A DNA stretch of 64,000 bases from IGN3 sp964436775. Lineage in GTDB: Bacteria; Bacteroidota; Ignavibacteria; Ignavibacteriales; Ignavibacteriaceae. The stretch is from positions 1-64,000 of the forward strand of contig CAYTEN010000001.1 in NCBI GenBank assembly GCA_964436775.1, in the 5' to 3' direction. Position 1 is the stretch's first letter, and each line of letters starts with the position of its first letter. The notes under the pieces are model-generated. The model did no database searches, was not told the DNA's origin, and saw only the letters and a list, made by a program, of their open reading frames with translations. Shown here one piece after another: positions 41,141 through 48,729 of this stretch. The translations under genes and the position numbers were made by a program.

Positions 41141-41212
41141 ATTTGACAAACAAAATTTAAATTAGGTTTAAAGAGATTTCATTAAACCTTAAAAGAGTTC
41201 TGTTTGTCTAAT
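41141..41212. promoter_or_regulatory. Divergent ECF-type promoter pair with two concentric inverted repeats
   Basis: On each strand the order is TTAAACCT, 11 bases, TGTTTGTC. The rightward copy has TTAAACCT at 41182-41189 and TGTTTGTCTA at 41201-41210. The leftward copy has its mirror at 41171-41164 and 41152-41143. Both inverted repeats are centred at 41176.5. AAACC and GTC are plausible -35 and -10 elements for an ECF sigma factor, so the encoded sigma factor may drive both the sigma operon and the Spy-like gene. Alternatively a dimeric regulator could bind the dyads. Confidence 0.6.
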
Positions 41213-41232
41213 TATTGACTAATTAAAAGTGT

Positions 41233-41784
41233 ATGCAAGATTTAACAAATGATGATATTCTGATAAAAAATTTTATCCAGGGGGATGAATCTGCTTTTAA
41301 CAGATTAGCAACAAAATATCAGGAGAAAATTTACTGGCATGCACGAAGAATGACAGGAAATCATTTAGACGCTGATGAAATTTTGCAGGAAGTTTTGATT
41401 GTTCTTTATAAAAAGCTCAAAACTTTTAAATTTAAATGTTCTGTTTATACTTGGATTTATAGGATTACAAATACGAGAAGTATTAACTTTTTAAAGAAAA
41501 ACAGACTTAGAAATTTTTTGACCTTGAACGAAATAAAAAGTTATAGAGACGATAGTAATAACATAATCGCGGATTTAGAACAAAGACAAAAATTAGAAAA
41601 GATAGAAAAAGCTATTCAGAAATTACCGGTTAAACAAAGAGAAGTATTTATAATGAGAAGTTATGATGAAATGACGTATGAGGAAATTTCAAAAGTGACA
41701 GGGAAAAGCACAGGTGCTTTGAAAGCAAATTATTTTCATGCAATAAATAAATTGAAGGAGCTACTTAAAAATGATGAGCAATGA
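41233..41784 (+). CDS. ECF subfamily RNA polymerase sigma factor
   Basis: The 183-residue sigma-70 relative has only regions 2 and 4. Region 2 (about residues 20-90) shows DADEILQEVLIVLYKKLKTF and VYTWIYRITNTRSIN. Region 4 (about 120-178) has LPVKQREVFIMRSYDEMTYEEIS and a helix-turn-helix TGKSTGALKANYFHAINKLK. It is followed by an overlapping single-pass membrane gene, the usual anti-sigma position, and both flanking genes encode Spy-like periplasmic proteins, so an envelope or metal stress response is likely. Confidence 0.93.
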   Translation: MQDLTNDDILIKNFIQGDESAFNRLATKYQEKIYWHARRMTGNHLDADEILQEVLIVLYKKLKTFKFKCSVYTWIYRITNTRSINFLKKNRLRNFLTLNEIKSYRDDSNNIIADLEQRQKLEKIEKAIQKLPVKQREVFIMRSYDEMTYEEISKVTGKSTGALKANYFHAINKLKELLKNDEQ

Positions 41785-42376
41785 TGAAAAATTTGATATG
41801 TATTTTTTTAATGAAATGAATGCAAAGGAAAAGCAAAGTTTTGAAGATGAAATTAAATCCTCCAAACAAATGGAAGAGGATTTCGACCGCTACAAAAAGG
41901 TTTTTGCACTTGTGCATGATTCAAAAAACATTAAATTAGATGCCCTATACACTCAAACCATAATTCCTAATTTTAGAAATAGATTGGAGAAAAAGAAAAA
42001 GCTATCAATTTTAGTTAAATATGGTTATGCCTTTGCAGTATTATTTATTGCGGTAATAGGTTATTCTATTATTACGAACGTTATGAATGAAAAGCATAAC
42101 TTACAACAAATTTATACTAGATTGACAAATGATGAAGTAAATTCTCTAGTATCTGAAATGAACATTGATGCAGAAAACTACTATGATGAAAACGCTATAG
42201 AAAAAATAGATTCTATTTATAATATTGAGTTGGTTAAAGATGTAAATGCATCACTCTATGATAATAGTATCGAATCAGGATATAAAGATATTAACATTAA
42301 AGAACTGGATCAGTACCTTTCTGATAGGGATATTGATCTAATTTTTGCAGAATTATCTAAAAAAGAAATTATTTAG
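41771..42376 (+). CDS. Putative anti-sigma factor (single-pass membrane protein)
   Basis: The 201-residue protein has an N-terminal cytoplasmic helical part (about 1-75), one membrane helix near residues 78-97 (YGYAFAVLFIAVIGYSIITN) and a periplasmic acidic region of about 100 residues. The N-terminus FDMYFFNEMNAKEKQSFEDE resembles Bacteroidota anti-sigma factors, and the overlap of 14 bases with the ECF gene supports that role. There is no HxxxCxxC zinc motif, so it would be a non-ZAS anti-sigma factor. Confidence 0.72.
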   Translation: MMSNDEKFDMYFFNEMNAKEKQSFEDEIKSSKQMEEDFDRYKKVFALVHDSKNIKLDALYTQTIIPNFRNRLEKKKKLSILVKYGYAFAVLFIAVIGYSIITNVMNEKHNLQQIYTRLTNDEVNSLVSEMNIDAENYYDENAIEKIDSIYNIELVKDVNASLYDNSIESGYKDINIKELDQYLSDRDIDLIFAELSKKEII

Positions 42377-42384
42377 AGGTAGTT

Positions 42385-42858
42385 ATGAAATCATTTTATT
42401 TTATTATAGCACTTTTTATTGGTATATCGATTACATCTTTTGCCCAGCCAGATAGGGGAAAGATGAAGAAACAGCGAAGTAAAATTCATCAGTTAGAAAA
42501 AATTAAACTTATCGAAGCGCTTAATTTGGATGAAAATACCTCGATTAAATTTTTTGTACGAAGGAATGATATGCAGAACGAAACAGAGTTATTGCAAGAT
42601 AAATCTGATGACATTATGAATAAAATTGGAAATACAATCGATTCAAATGATAAAAATATTGAATCAGTGCAGAAACAATTAATTACTGAGTTACTAAATG
42701 TTAGGCAGAAGATGGATGATATTAGAAATCAATTTATTGATTCATTGAGTGATCTTTTACCAACTGACAAAATTGCAAGATATCTTGTTTTTGAGCAAAA
42801 ATTCAGAGAAGAAATCCGAAAAATATTATTTGATCGAAGACATCGCCCAGAAGAATGA
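42385..42858 (+). CDS. Spy/CpxP-like periplasmic protein (second copy)
   Basis: The 157-residue secreted protein has a clear signal peptide (FYFIIALFIGISITSFAQ) and a mature part that is almost all charged helix: KIHQLEKIKLIEALNLDENTS, then ELLNVRQKMDDIRNQFIDSL, ending in a basic DRRHRPEE. The layout is that of Spy-like chaperones and of the gene at 40613-41101, though the sequences have diverged. It begins 8 bases after the anti-sigma gene and should be part of the sigma operon. Confidence 0.75.
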   Translation: MKSFYFIIALFIGISITSFAQPDRGKMKKQRSKIHQLEKIKLIEALNLDENTSIKFFVRRNDMQNETELLQDKSDDIMNKIGNTIDSNDKNIESVQKQLITELLNVRQKMDDIRNQFIDSLSDLLPTDKIARYLVFEQKFREEIRKILFDRRHRPEE

Positions 42859-42934
42859 TCACGCAAAAACAATATTGAACTTTTTCTAGTATTGATTTTC
42901 TAAAGCATGTAACATATTTTGTCACTTCAAATTT

Positions 42935-43018
42935 GCGGAAGTGGTGAAATTGGTATACACGCTATCTTGAGGGGGTAGTGCCTTAATTGGCGTACGGGTT
43001 CAAGTCCCGTCTTCCGCA
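42935..43018 (+). tRNA. tRNA-Leu (GAG)
   Basis: The 84-base class II tRNA has acceptor GCGGAAG/CTTCCGC, anticodon arm CTATC-TTGAGGG-GGTAG (anticodon GAG), a long variable arm, T-arm ending GGGTTCAAGTCCCG, and discriminator A. CCA is not encoded. Confidence 0.96.
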
Positions 43019-43061
43019 CAGCTGATGAACTATTTTTTTCAATAAATCCAGGAAAAATAAA

Positions 43062-43823
43062 ATGACAAGTAACAAATTTTTCTATGCTTTTTTGTTTTTA
43101 TTAACCTTTTCTATGTTTGGAATTGCACAGGAAATGAAACCTGAAGCAGGGAAACTCTATAATGAAGGCAATGCCTTATTAAAAAGTGGAAATGCAAATG
43201 CTGCTGTAGAAAAGTACGACGCTGCACTGCAAATAGAAAAAGATTATAGAACTTTTTATCAAAAGGGAATTGCACTTAAAAAATTGAACAAGCTTGATGA
43301 AGCAAAAACTGCTTTTGAGGAATCATTGAAATTAAATAAAGATTTTGAAGGTGGATTGAACGCTCTTGGTGGCGTTTATTTTTCAATGGGTAACTATACT
43401 GCCGCTGCCGATAATTTTGATAAAATTCTAAAATCAAATGCTAGCGACAGAATAAAAAATAAAGTGAAGAAAAATATTTCCCTCGCATATGCCAAATTGG
43501 GTAATGATGCTCTTTCTGGTGGTAATGCTGATAAAGGAATTGAATATTTAAAAAAGGCAGTTGAAAATGACAATTATGATGCTGCTTACCTTTCGCTTGC
43601 AAAGGTCTATTCAGAATTAGGTAAATGGGATGATTCTATTTCGGCTGCTGAAAATGCATTAAAATATAGATCCAAAATTTCCAAAGGCGGGCCATATTTT
43701 TATATGGGCATTTCCTACAGAGGGAAAGGTGATATAAGTAAAGCTAAAGAAATGTTTAATCAAGCAACTGCAGATCCGACTTATAGAAAAACTGCTCAAT
43801 ATGAATTAGGATCAACAAAGTAA
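43062..43823 (+). CDS. Secreted tetratricopeptide repeat protein
   Basis: The 253-residue protein has a signal peptide (FFYAFLFLLTFSMFGIAQ) followed by about five TPR units, for example GNALLKSGNANAAVEKYDAAL, GGVYFSMGNYTAAADNFDKIL and GISYRGKGDISKAKEMFNQA. TPR arrays bind other proteins, and here the location is probably periplasmic. Its role is unknown. It has its own terminator and is separate from the larger TPR gene that follows. Confidence 0.88.
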   Translation: MTSNKFFYAFLFLLTFSMFGIAQEMKPEAGKLYNEGNALLKSGNANAAVEKYDAALQIEKDYRTFYQKGIALKKLNKLDEAKTAFEESLKLNKDFEGGLNALGGVYFSMGNYTAAADNFDKILKSNASDRIKNKVKKNISLAYAKLGNDALSGGNADKGIEYLKKAVENDNYDAAYLSLAKVYSELGKWDDSISAAENALKYRSKISKGGPYFYMGISYRGKGDISKAKEMFNQATADPTYRKTAQYELGSTK

Positions 43824-43850
43824 GAAAAAAATAATTTTTCTATAAAATTG

Positions 43851-43875
43851 ACCCTCGGAAACGAGGGTTTTTTTT
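43851..43875 (+). terminator. Terminator after the small TPR gene
   Basis: ACCCTCG and CGAGGGT pair perfectly around a GAAA tetraloop and are followed by eight T's, a textbook intrinsic terminator. Confidence 0.92.
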
Positions 43876-43971
43876 CCCCATTTACTGTAATTCATTCTGG
43901 TGAAACTAACTAAATTCTCAACAATATTTTAATACTTTTCTTTAAAAGATTCCTTTATTTCATTTTGTGGC

Positions 43972-43999
43972 TTGACTTTATGATAATTCAGATTAATAT
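43972..43999 (+). promoter_or_regulatory. Candidate promoter for the TPR-barrel-SPOR-Ton cluster
   Basis: TTGACT at 43972-43977, 16 bases, TAATAT at 43994-43999, within the 290-base gap between the terminator and the large TPR gene. The remaining gap holds nothing else I can identify. The leader would be about 108 bases. Confidence 0.35.
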
Positions 44000-44113
44000 T
44001 TGCCAAAACAAATAAAAAAATTAATCCATGGTTTTGTGTTCTTTAGTAAAACAAGATCATTTTGTTCTTAGAATATGATTTTTATCCATCCTAATCTTTT
44101 TAAAGGATTGAGT

Positions 44114-47089
44114 ATGATCAAATACTTAGCAGTTTTTATTCTATTCGCTCTTAGTCCTACTATGATCCAGTCTCAAACGGTTTCTGAAAAACTTGATGCT
44201 GCCATTACGGCTTTTCATCAGCAGCAATATGCTCAAGCTAATAGATTGTTTGAAGAATTTTTTAGTGATTATAAGATAATCGACGAGATATTTGCTACAG
44301 CAAAATATTACTCCGCCGAATCTCTATTAAAACTTGGGCGTAAAGATGAAGCTGCTATAACATTTGAATATTTAGTAACCAATTATTTTTGGTCAAACTT
44401 CCGTGATAAATCTTTATACAACTTAGGATTGATCTACTATTCTGAATCTAAGTACGAAAAGTGCAGACTGAGATTTAAACTTTTACTAAGGGATTATCCT
44501 GAAAGTGAATTTGTAGGCAGTTCACTCTACTGGATTGGCGAATCATATTCTGCAGAAAACAAACTTGATGAAGCAATCAAATTTTTGGAAGAAGCTGTTG
44601 CTGATAAAAGAAACAATAGTTTTGAAGATTATTCGATTTACACGCTTGCTAATGTCTATGAAAAAACAGGAGATTATAATAACGCAGCAAAATATTATGA
44701 TATGCTTTTGACTTATCATAAAAATTCTAAGTTGGCTAATTCTGCTCAAATCAGAATTGGCATTTGTTACTTCAAATTAAAAGACTATCAATCGTCAATA
44801 CTTGAATTAAAAAATCCAAAGTTAACAAACCTTCCTGCTGATGTATATTCTGAAAGTTTGTATTTGCTTGCAACTTCATATTACCGGGTTCAGGAATATC
44901 CAGATGCTGAAAAAACTTATTTAGAGGTTCTTAATAAATTCCCATCGTCTCAATATATCAAAGAATGTAAGTATGGTTTAGCCTGGACTTATTTCCAGCA
45001 GAAAGAATATAATGATGCTTTTATTCAATTTGATGAGTTATCGAATGGTGATGATAGTTTGGCTATCAAATCTTTTTTTTGGAAAGCGGAGTGTAAAAGA
45101 TATTTAGGTAAAAATGATGAGGCTTACAATATTTATACACAGTTTCTAGAAAAATATCCTAATGATCCGTTGGCAAAAGAAGTACAATATCAGATTGGAG
45201 TAGTTTATTATAATGAAAATAATACTGATCTTGCATCCCGATACTTGCTATCAGCTAACGCTTCAAATAATGATAATATTAGGGCAAAAGCTTTCACTCT
45301 TCTTGGAGAAATTGAATTAGCTAAGGGGAATTACAGAGAGGCAAAAAACTATTTTGAGATAGTTAAAGACTTGAACAATATTGATGAAGATGTAAAAAAC
45401 AGATCTCTGATAGGATTGGGCATTGCACTTTATAATCTAAATGATAACAAGACAGCTATTAAATATTTGAATTATGTTGATAAACAAAATCCAAAATTTG
45501 AATCACAAAAATTAAATTTTTTTTTAGCGGAAAATTATTTTGCCACAGGTGACTTTAAGAATGCTTTAAGTAGATACAACCAGGCTGTTGGAGATGACAA
45601 GGATTTATCAGCTCAAACACTTTATGGAAAAGCTTATGCATATTTTAATTTAGGTGATTACGAAAACTCGGCTTATCAGTTTGCTGATTATATAAAGAAA
45701 TATCCGAATGATAAAAGAACATACGATGCAAAATTGAGGTTAGCAGATAGTTACTTTGGAAGTAAAAATTTTGCGGCAGCAAGTAAGGTTTATAAAGAAC
45801 TATTTAGCTCCAATGCAAAACTAAATACTGATCCTTATGCGCGATACCAATATGCTCAGGCTTTGTATAAATCAGGTAAGATAAATGATGCAATTGCTGA
45901 GTTCACCTCTATACAAGAAAAATTTCCAACTTCAGAATTTGCAGATGTTTCACTTTATACTGTTGGTTGGATCTATTTTCAGAGAGGAAATTTTCCGGAA
46001 GCAATTTCTCAATACAGAATTGTTACAACAAAATATCCTAAGACTGCATTAGAGCCAATAATTTATTATTCAATTGGCGATGCATATTTCAATATTGGTA
46101 AATACGATTCAGCTATTGTTAATTATGAAAGAGTAATCTCGCAATTCCCATCATCAAGTTATGTTTTTGATGCAGTAAATGGAATTCAATCCAGTTATGT
46201 TGCAAAAGAAAATCCTGAGAAAGCTATTTCGTTTCTTGGAGAGTTTGTATCAAAAAATCCAAATCTAAGCTATTCGGATCAGTTACTTTTTAAGAGAGGG
46301 GAAATTTATTATGGTCTTGGAAAGTACGAATTAGCGAAGCAGGCCTACAAGGATTTCGCTTCAACCTATCCTAAGAGTAAATTCATCCCTGACGCATATT
46401 ATTGGATAGGGAAAAGTGCCCAAAGTCTTAGTCAGAACGAAGAAGCGATATATAACTTCAATAAAGTTTTTGAAAATTATAAAAACTCTGATCTTGCTGC
46501 CTCTTCTATACTTGAGATAGGTAATATTTTGAAATCGGATAAAAAATACGATGAGGCAATTAAAATTTATGATAGTGGAGTAGCAAATTTAAGTAAATCC
46601 CAAAAAATTCCTGAGTTGTTATTTAATAAAGGGCAAACATTATTAGAAATGAAAAAAATTCAGGAAGCCTATTCTGTTTTTGATGAAGTAGTAATGAATT
46701 ATCCGGAAACCATTTTTGCGGATAATTCGAAATTTGAATTAGCATTAATTGAAATAGCTGCTGGCAGATATGCTAATGCAGATAGTTATTTATCAGCTCT
46801 CGCTGAAAAAAGGTCCGATGATATCGGAGCAAAATCGCAATACTATTATGGGCTTTCACTTTTTAATCAAGCAAAATATAAAGAAGCTATTACAGAATTG
46901 ATAAGGGTAAGAACTGTTTTTTCACGATATGATGAATGGGTTACTAAATCATATTTATTGCTAGGGGATTCTTATGTTAAACTTAATGATAAAAGGAATG
47001 CTGCTGAAATGTATCGAGCTGTTTTAGCAAAACATAGTGGCACCTCTTTAGGAATAGAAGCACTTAAGAAATTGAGGAAAGTACAATGA
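44114..47089 (+). CDS. Giant periplasmic TPR protein (CpoB/YbgF-like repeats)
   Basis: The 991-residue protein has a signal peptide (YLAVFILFALSPTMIQSQ) and then an almost continuous array of about 25 TPR-type helical hairpins. Many have the YPxS spacing of the outer-membrane lipoprotein/CpoB subgroup (RLRFKLLLRDYPESEF, TYLEVLNKFPSSQYIKE, QYRIVTTKYPKTA). It is expected to be a periplasmic scaffold. The frame is open 13 codons upstream, but the ATG at 44114 has AAAGGATTG before it and starts the signal peptide. It overlaps the following barrel gene by four bases and heads the six-gene Ton-like cluster. Confidence 0.85.
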   Translation: MIKYLAVFILFALSPTMIQSQTVSEKLDAAITAFHQQQYAQANRLFEEFFSDYKIIDEIFATAKYYSAESLLKLGRKDEAAITFEYLVTNYFWSNFRDKSLYNLGLIYYSESKYEKCRLRFKLLLRDYPESEFVGSSLYWIGESYSAENKLDEAIKFLEEAVADKRNNSFEDYSIYTLANVYEKTGDYNNAAKYYDMLLTYHKNSKLANSAQIRIGICYFKLKDYQSSILELKNPKLTNLPADVYSESLYLLATSYYRVQEYPDAEKTYLEVLNKFPSSQYIKECKYGLAWTYFQQKEYNDAFIQFDELSNGDDSLAIKSFFWKAECKRYLGKNDEAYNIYTQFLEKYPNDPLAKEVQYQIGVVYYNENNTDLASRYLLSANASNNDNIRAKAFTLLGEIELAKGNYREAKNYFEIVKDLNNIDEDVKNRSLIGLGIALYNLNDNKTAIKYLNYVDKQNPKFESQKLNFFLAENYFATGDFKNALSRYNQAVGDDKDLSAQTLYGKAYAYFNLGDYENSAYQFADYIKKYPNDKRTYDAKLRLADSYFGSKNFAAASKVYKELFSSNAKLNTDPYARYQYAQALYKSGKINDAIAEFTSIQEKFPTSEFADVSLYTVGWIYFQRGNFPEAISQYRIVTTKYPKTALEPIIYYSIGDAYFNIGKYDSAIVNYERVISQFPSSSYVFDAVNGIQSSYVAKENPEKAISFLGEFVSKNPNLSYSDQLLFKRGEIYYGLGKYELAKQAYKDFASTYPKSKFIPDAYYWIGKSAQSLSQNEEAIYNFNKVFENYKNSDLAASSILEIGNILKSDKKYDEAIKIYDSGVANLSKSQKIPELLFNKGQTLLEMKKIQEAYSVFDEVVMNYPETIFADNSKFELALIEIAAGRYANADSYLSALAEKRSDDIGAKSQYYYGLSLFNQAKYKEAITELIRVRTVFSRYDEWVTKSYLLLGDSYVKLNDKRNAAEMYRAVLAKHSGTSLGIEALKKLRKVQ

Positions 47090-48681
47090 AGCTTAATCTA
47101 ATTCTAATATTTTTTGTTTTATCATTTTATGCGTTAGCACAAGATGAAAATCAAAAAAATCCTAATGTTGAGCTACCTGATTTTGTTATAACTGGCACAA
47201 GCAAAGTTAGCATAAACAAGGTTGATAAGATAAAACCCGATTTTGTTTCTACAATTTCGGAAGAATTTTTAAAACCTTCCTTTTCACCGGAAGAGTTGCA
47301 AATTGGAGATTTCTCTAATCCAATAAAAAATGATATGAGTTTTTTGGATCAGGTAAATTATTACAATGGAAATATCAGAGCAGGTATTGGAGTCTATACA
47401 ATTCCTACTGTATGTGTTAACTATGCTCAACCATTTACAAATGGAATTATAGAGGGAATGTTTGATGGTGCCTTTACCAGAGCTTATGTTGATAATAGTG
47501 ATAGATATAAAACAAGGGCAACATTTAATTTACTTTATTGGTCTGATATTGAAGGTCAATATTTCCCTGGGACTCAGTTTAATTTAAACGGGAATTATGG
47601 GACCACAAGCTTTAAATTTTTTGCATCTGATAATCCTGAAGAAAGAAGAAGTATTAACTCTGGTAAAATAGAGGCGGCAATTAAAAATGATTTTAACAGG
47701 AACTTTTTGTTTGGCTTAAGTTTTACAGATAATGTGTCAAATATTTCACAAGAGCAGTTCACGGAAAATAGCATCAGGTTAAAAGGAGAAAGTCTAATTA
47801 AATTTTCTGCATTTAATCTTGGTGTGGCAGCAGATTATAGAAATCACTCAATCAAAAATCTTATTGGTGATAACTCTGGTAAAGATTTCTTCTTACTCAG
47901 ACCAACGGCCGGATTTCTGTTTACAGAATTAATAAAAGGATCTTTTGGTTGGACTTTTTCGAGTGGTGCTGGGAACACATATAATGCACTTTATGCTTCC
48001 GCAGCAATAAAGCTAGATAAAAACCTTACACTATTTGGTGAGTATGCACCAACAGCGGAGTTTCAAAGTCCTGGCACTTTCTTATTAAAAAACAATTACT
48101 TTAAAGTTGATAGTATAGGAAGTATTTATTGGGAAAGAAAAAATTCATTTAACGCTATAATTAAATATGAGTATGATACGTATTTCCAAATCGATGGAGG
48201 TTTCAATTATTTTTCTTCTGATAATTTTCCGTACTTCATAAATTCATCCGATTCTGGAAAATTTGAATTAGATTATGGTAGTGTGGAAAGCATTAGTCCA
48301 TTTGTGAATTTTTTATTTTATCTTGGGCCATCAGGCGAATTTTATAGTTCTTTAAAGTTTCCTAACGTTACATTTGATAATGGAAATGTAATCCCATATT
48401 CACCTAAGTTTGAAATAAATGCAACTTATTCTTACAAGTTTAGTCCTGAAATTAAAGGTTCTGCTAGACTTGATTATTTTTCAAAAAGATATTCTGATAT
48501 AGAGAATAAAATATCCATTGGCGATTGTCTGGATTTGGGTTTATCCGTCATCTATACATTCAAACCTAATCTGGATTTTACACTTGATATCAATAACTTA
48601 TTGAATCATAAAAATTATTTTTGGAATGGTTATAAAGAATTACCATTGGATGTTATTTTAGGAATAAATTATCGTTTGTAA
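47086..48681 (+). CDS. Outer-membrane beta-barrel protein, TonB-receptor-like but without a plug
   Basis: The 531-residue protein has a signal peptide ending at ALAQ. The N-terminal ELPDFVITGTSKV resembles the TonB-box/'VVVTGT' entry of TonB-dependent receptors. Instead of a roughly 110-residue plug, the sequence then goes directly into about 16-18 amphipathic strands. The last strands, TLDINNLLNHKNYFWNGYKELPLDVILGINYRL in outline, have the receptor-like NLLN...Y pattern and a terminal aromatic/Leu signature for BAM insertion. It lies between the giant TPR gene and the SPOR/ExbB/ExbD/TonB genes, so energised gating or a structural role is plausible. Confidence 0.75.
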   Translation: MKLNLILIFFVLSFYALAQDENQKNPNVELPDFVITGTSKVSINKVDKIKPDFVSTISEEFLKPSFSPEELQIGDFSNPIKNDMSFLDQVNYYNGNIRAGIGVYTIPTVCVNYAQPFTNGIIEGMFDGAFTRAYVDNSDRYKTRATFNLLYWSDIEGQYFPGTQFNLNGNYGTTSFKFFASDNPEERRSINSGKIEAAIKNDFNRNFLFGLSFTDNVSNISQEQFTENSIRLKGESLIKFSAFNLGVAADYRNHSIKNLIGDNSGKDFFLLRPTAGFLFTELIKGSFGWTFSSGAGNTYNALYASAAIKLDKNLTLFGEYAPTAEFQSPGTFLLKNNYFKVDSIGSIYWERKNSFNAIIKYEYDTYFQIDGGFNYFSSDNFPYFINSSDSGKFELDYGSVESISPFVNFLFYLGPSGEFYSSLKFPNVTFDNGNVIPYSPKFEINATYSYKFSPEIKGSARLDYFSKRYSDIENKISIGDCLDLGLSVIYTFKPNLDFTLDINNLLNHKNYFWNGYKELPLDVILGINYRL

Positions 48682-48729
48682 TTTATTTGTAGAATTATAA
48701 TTAGTTTTTAGTAATAGATATAACTCAAG

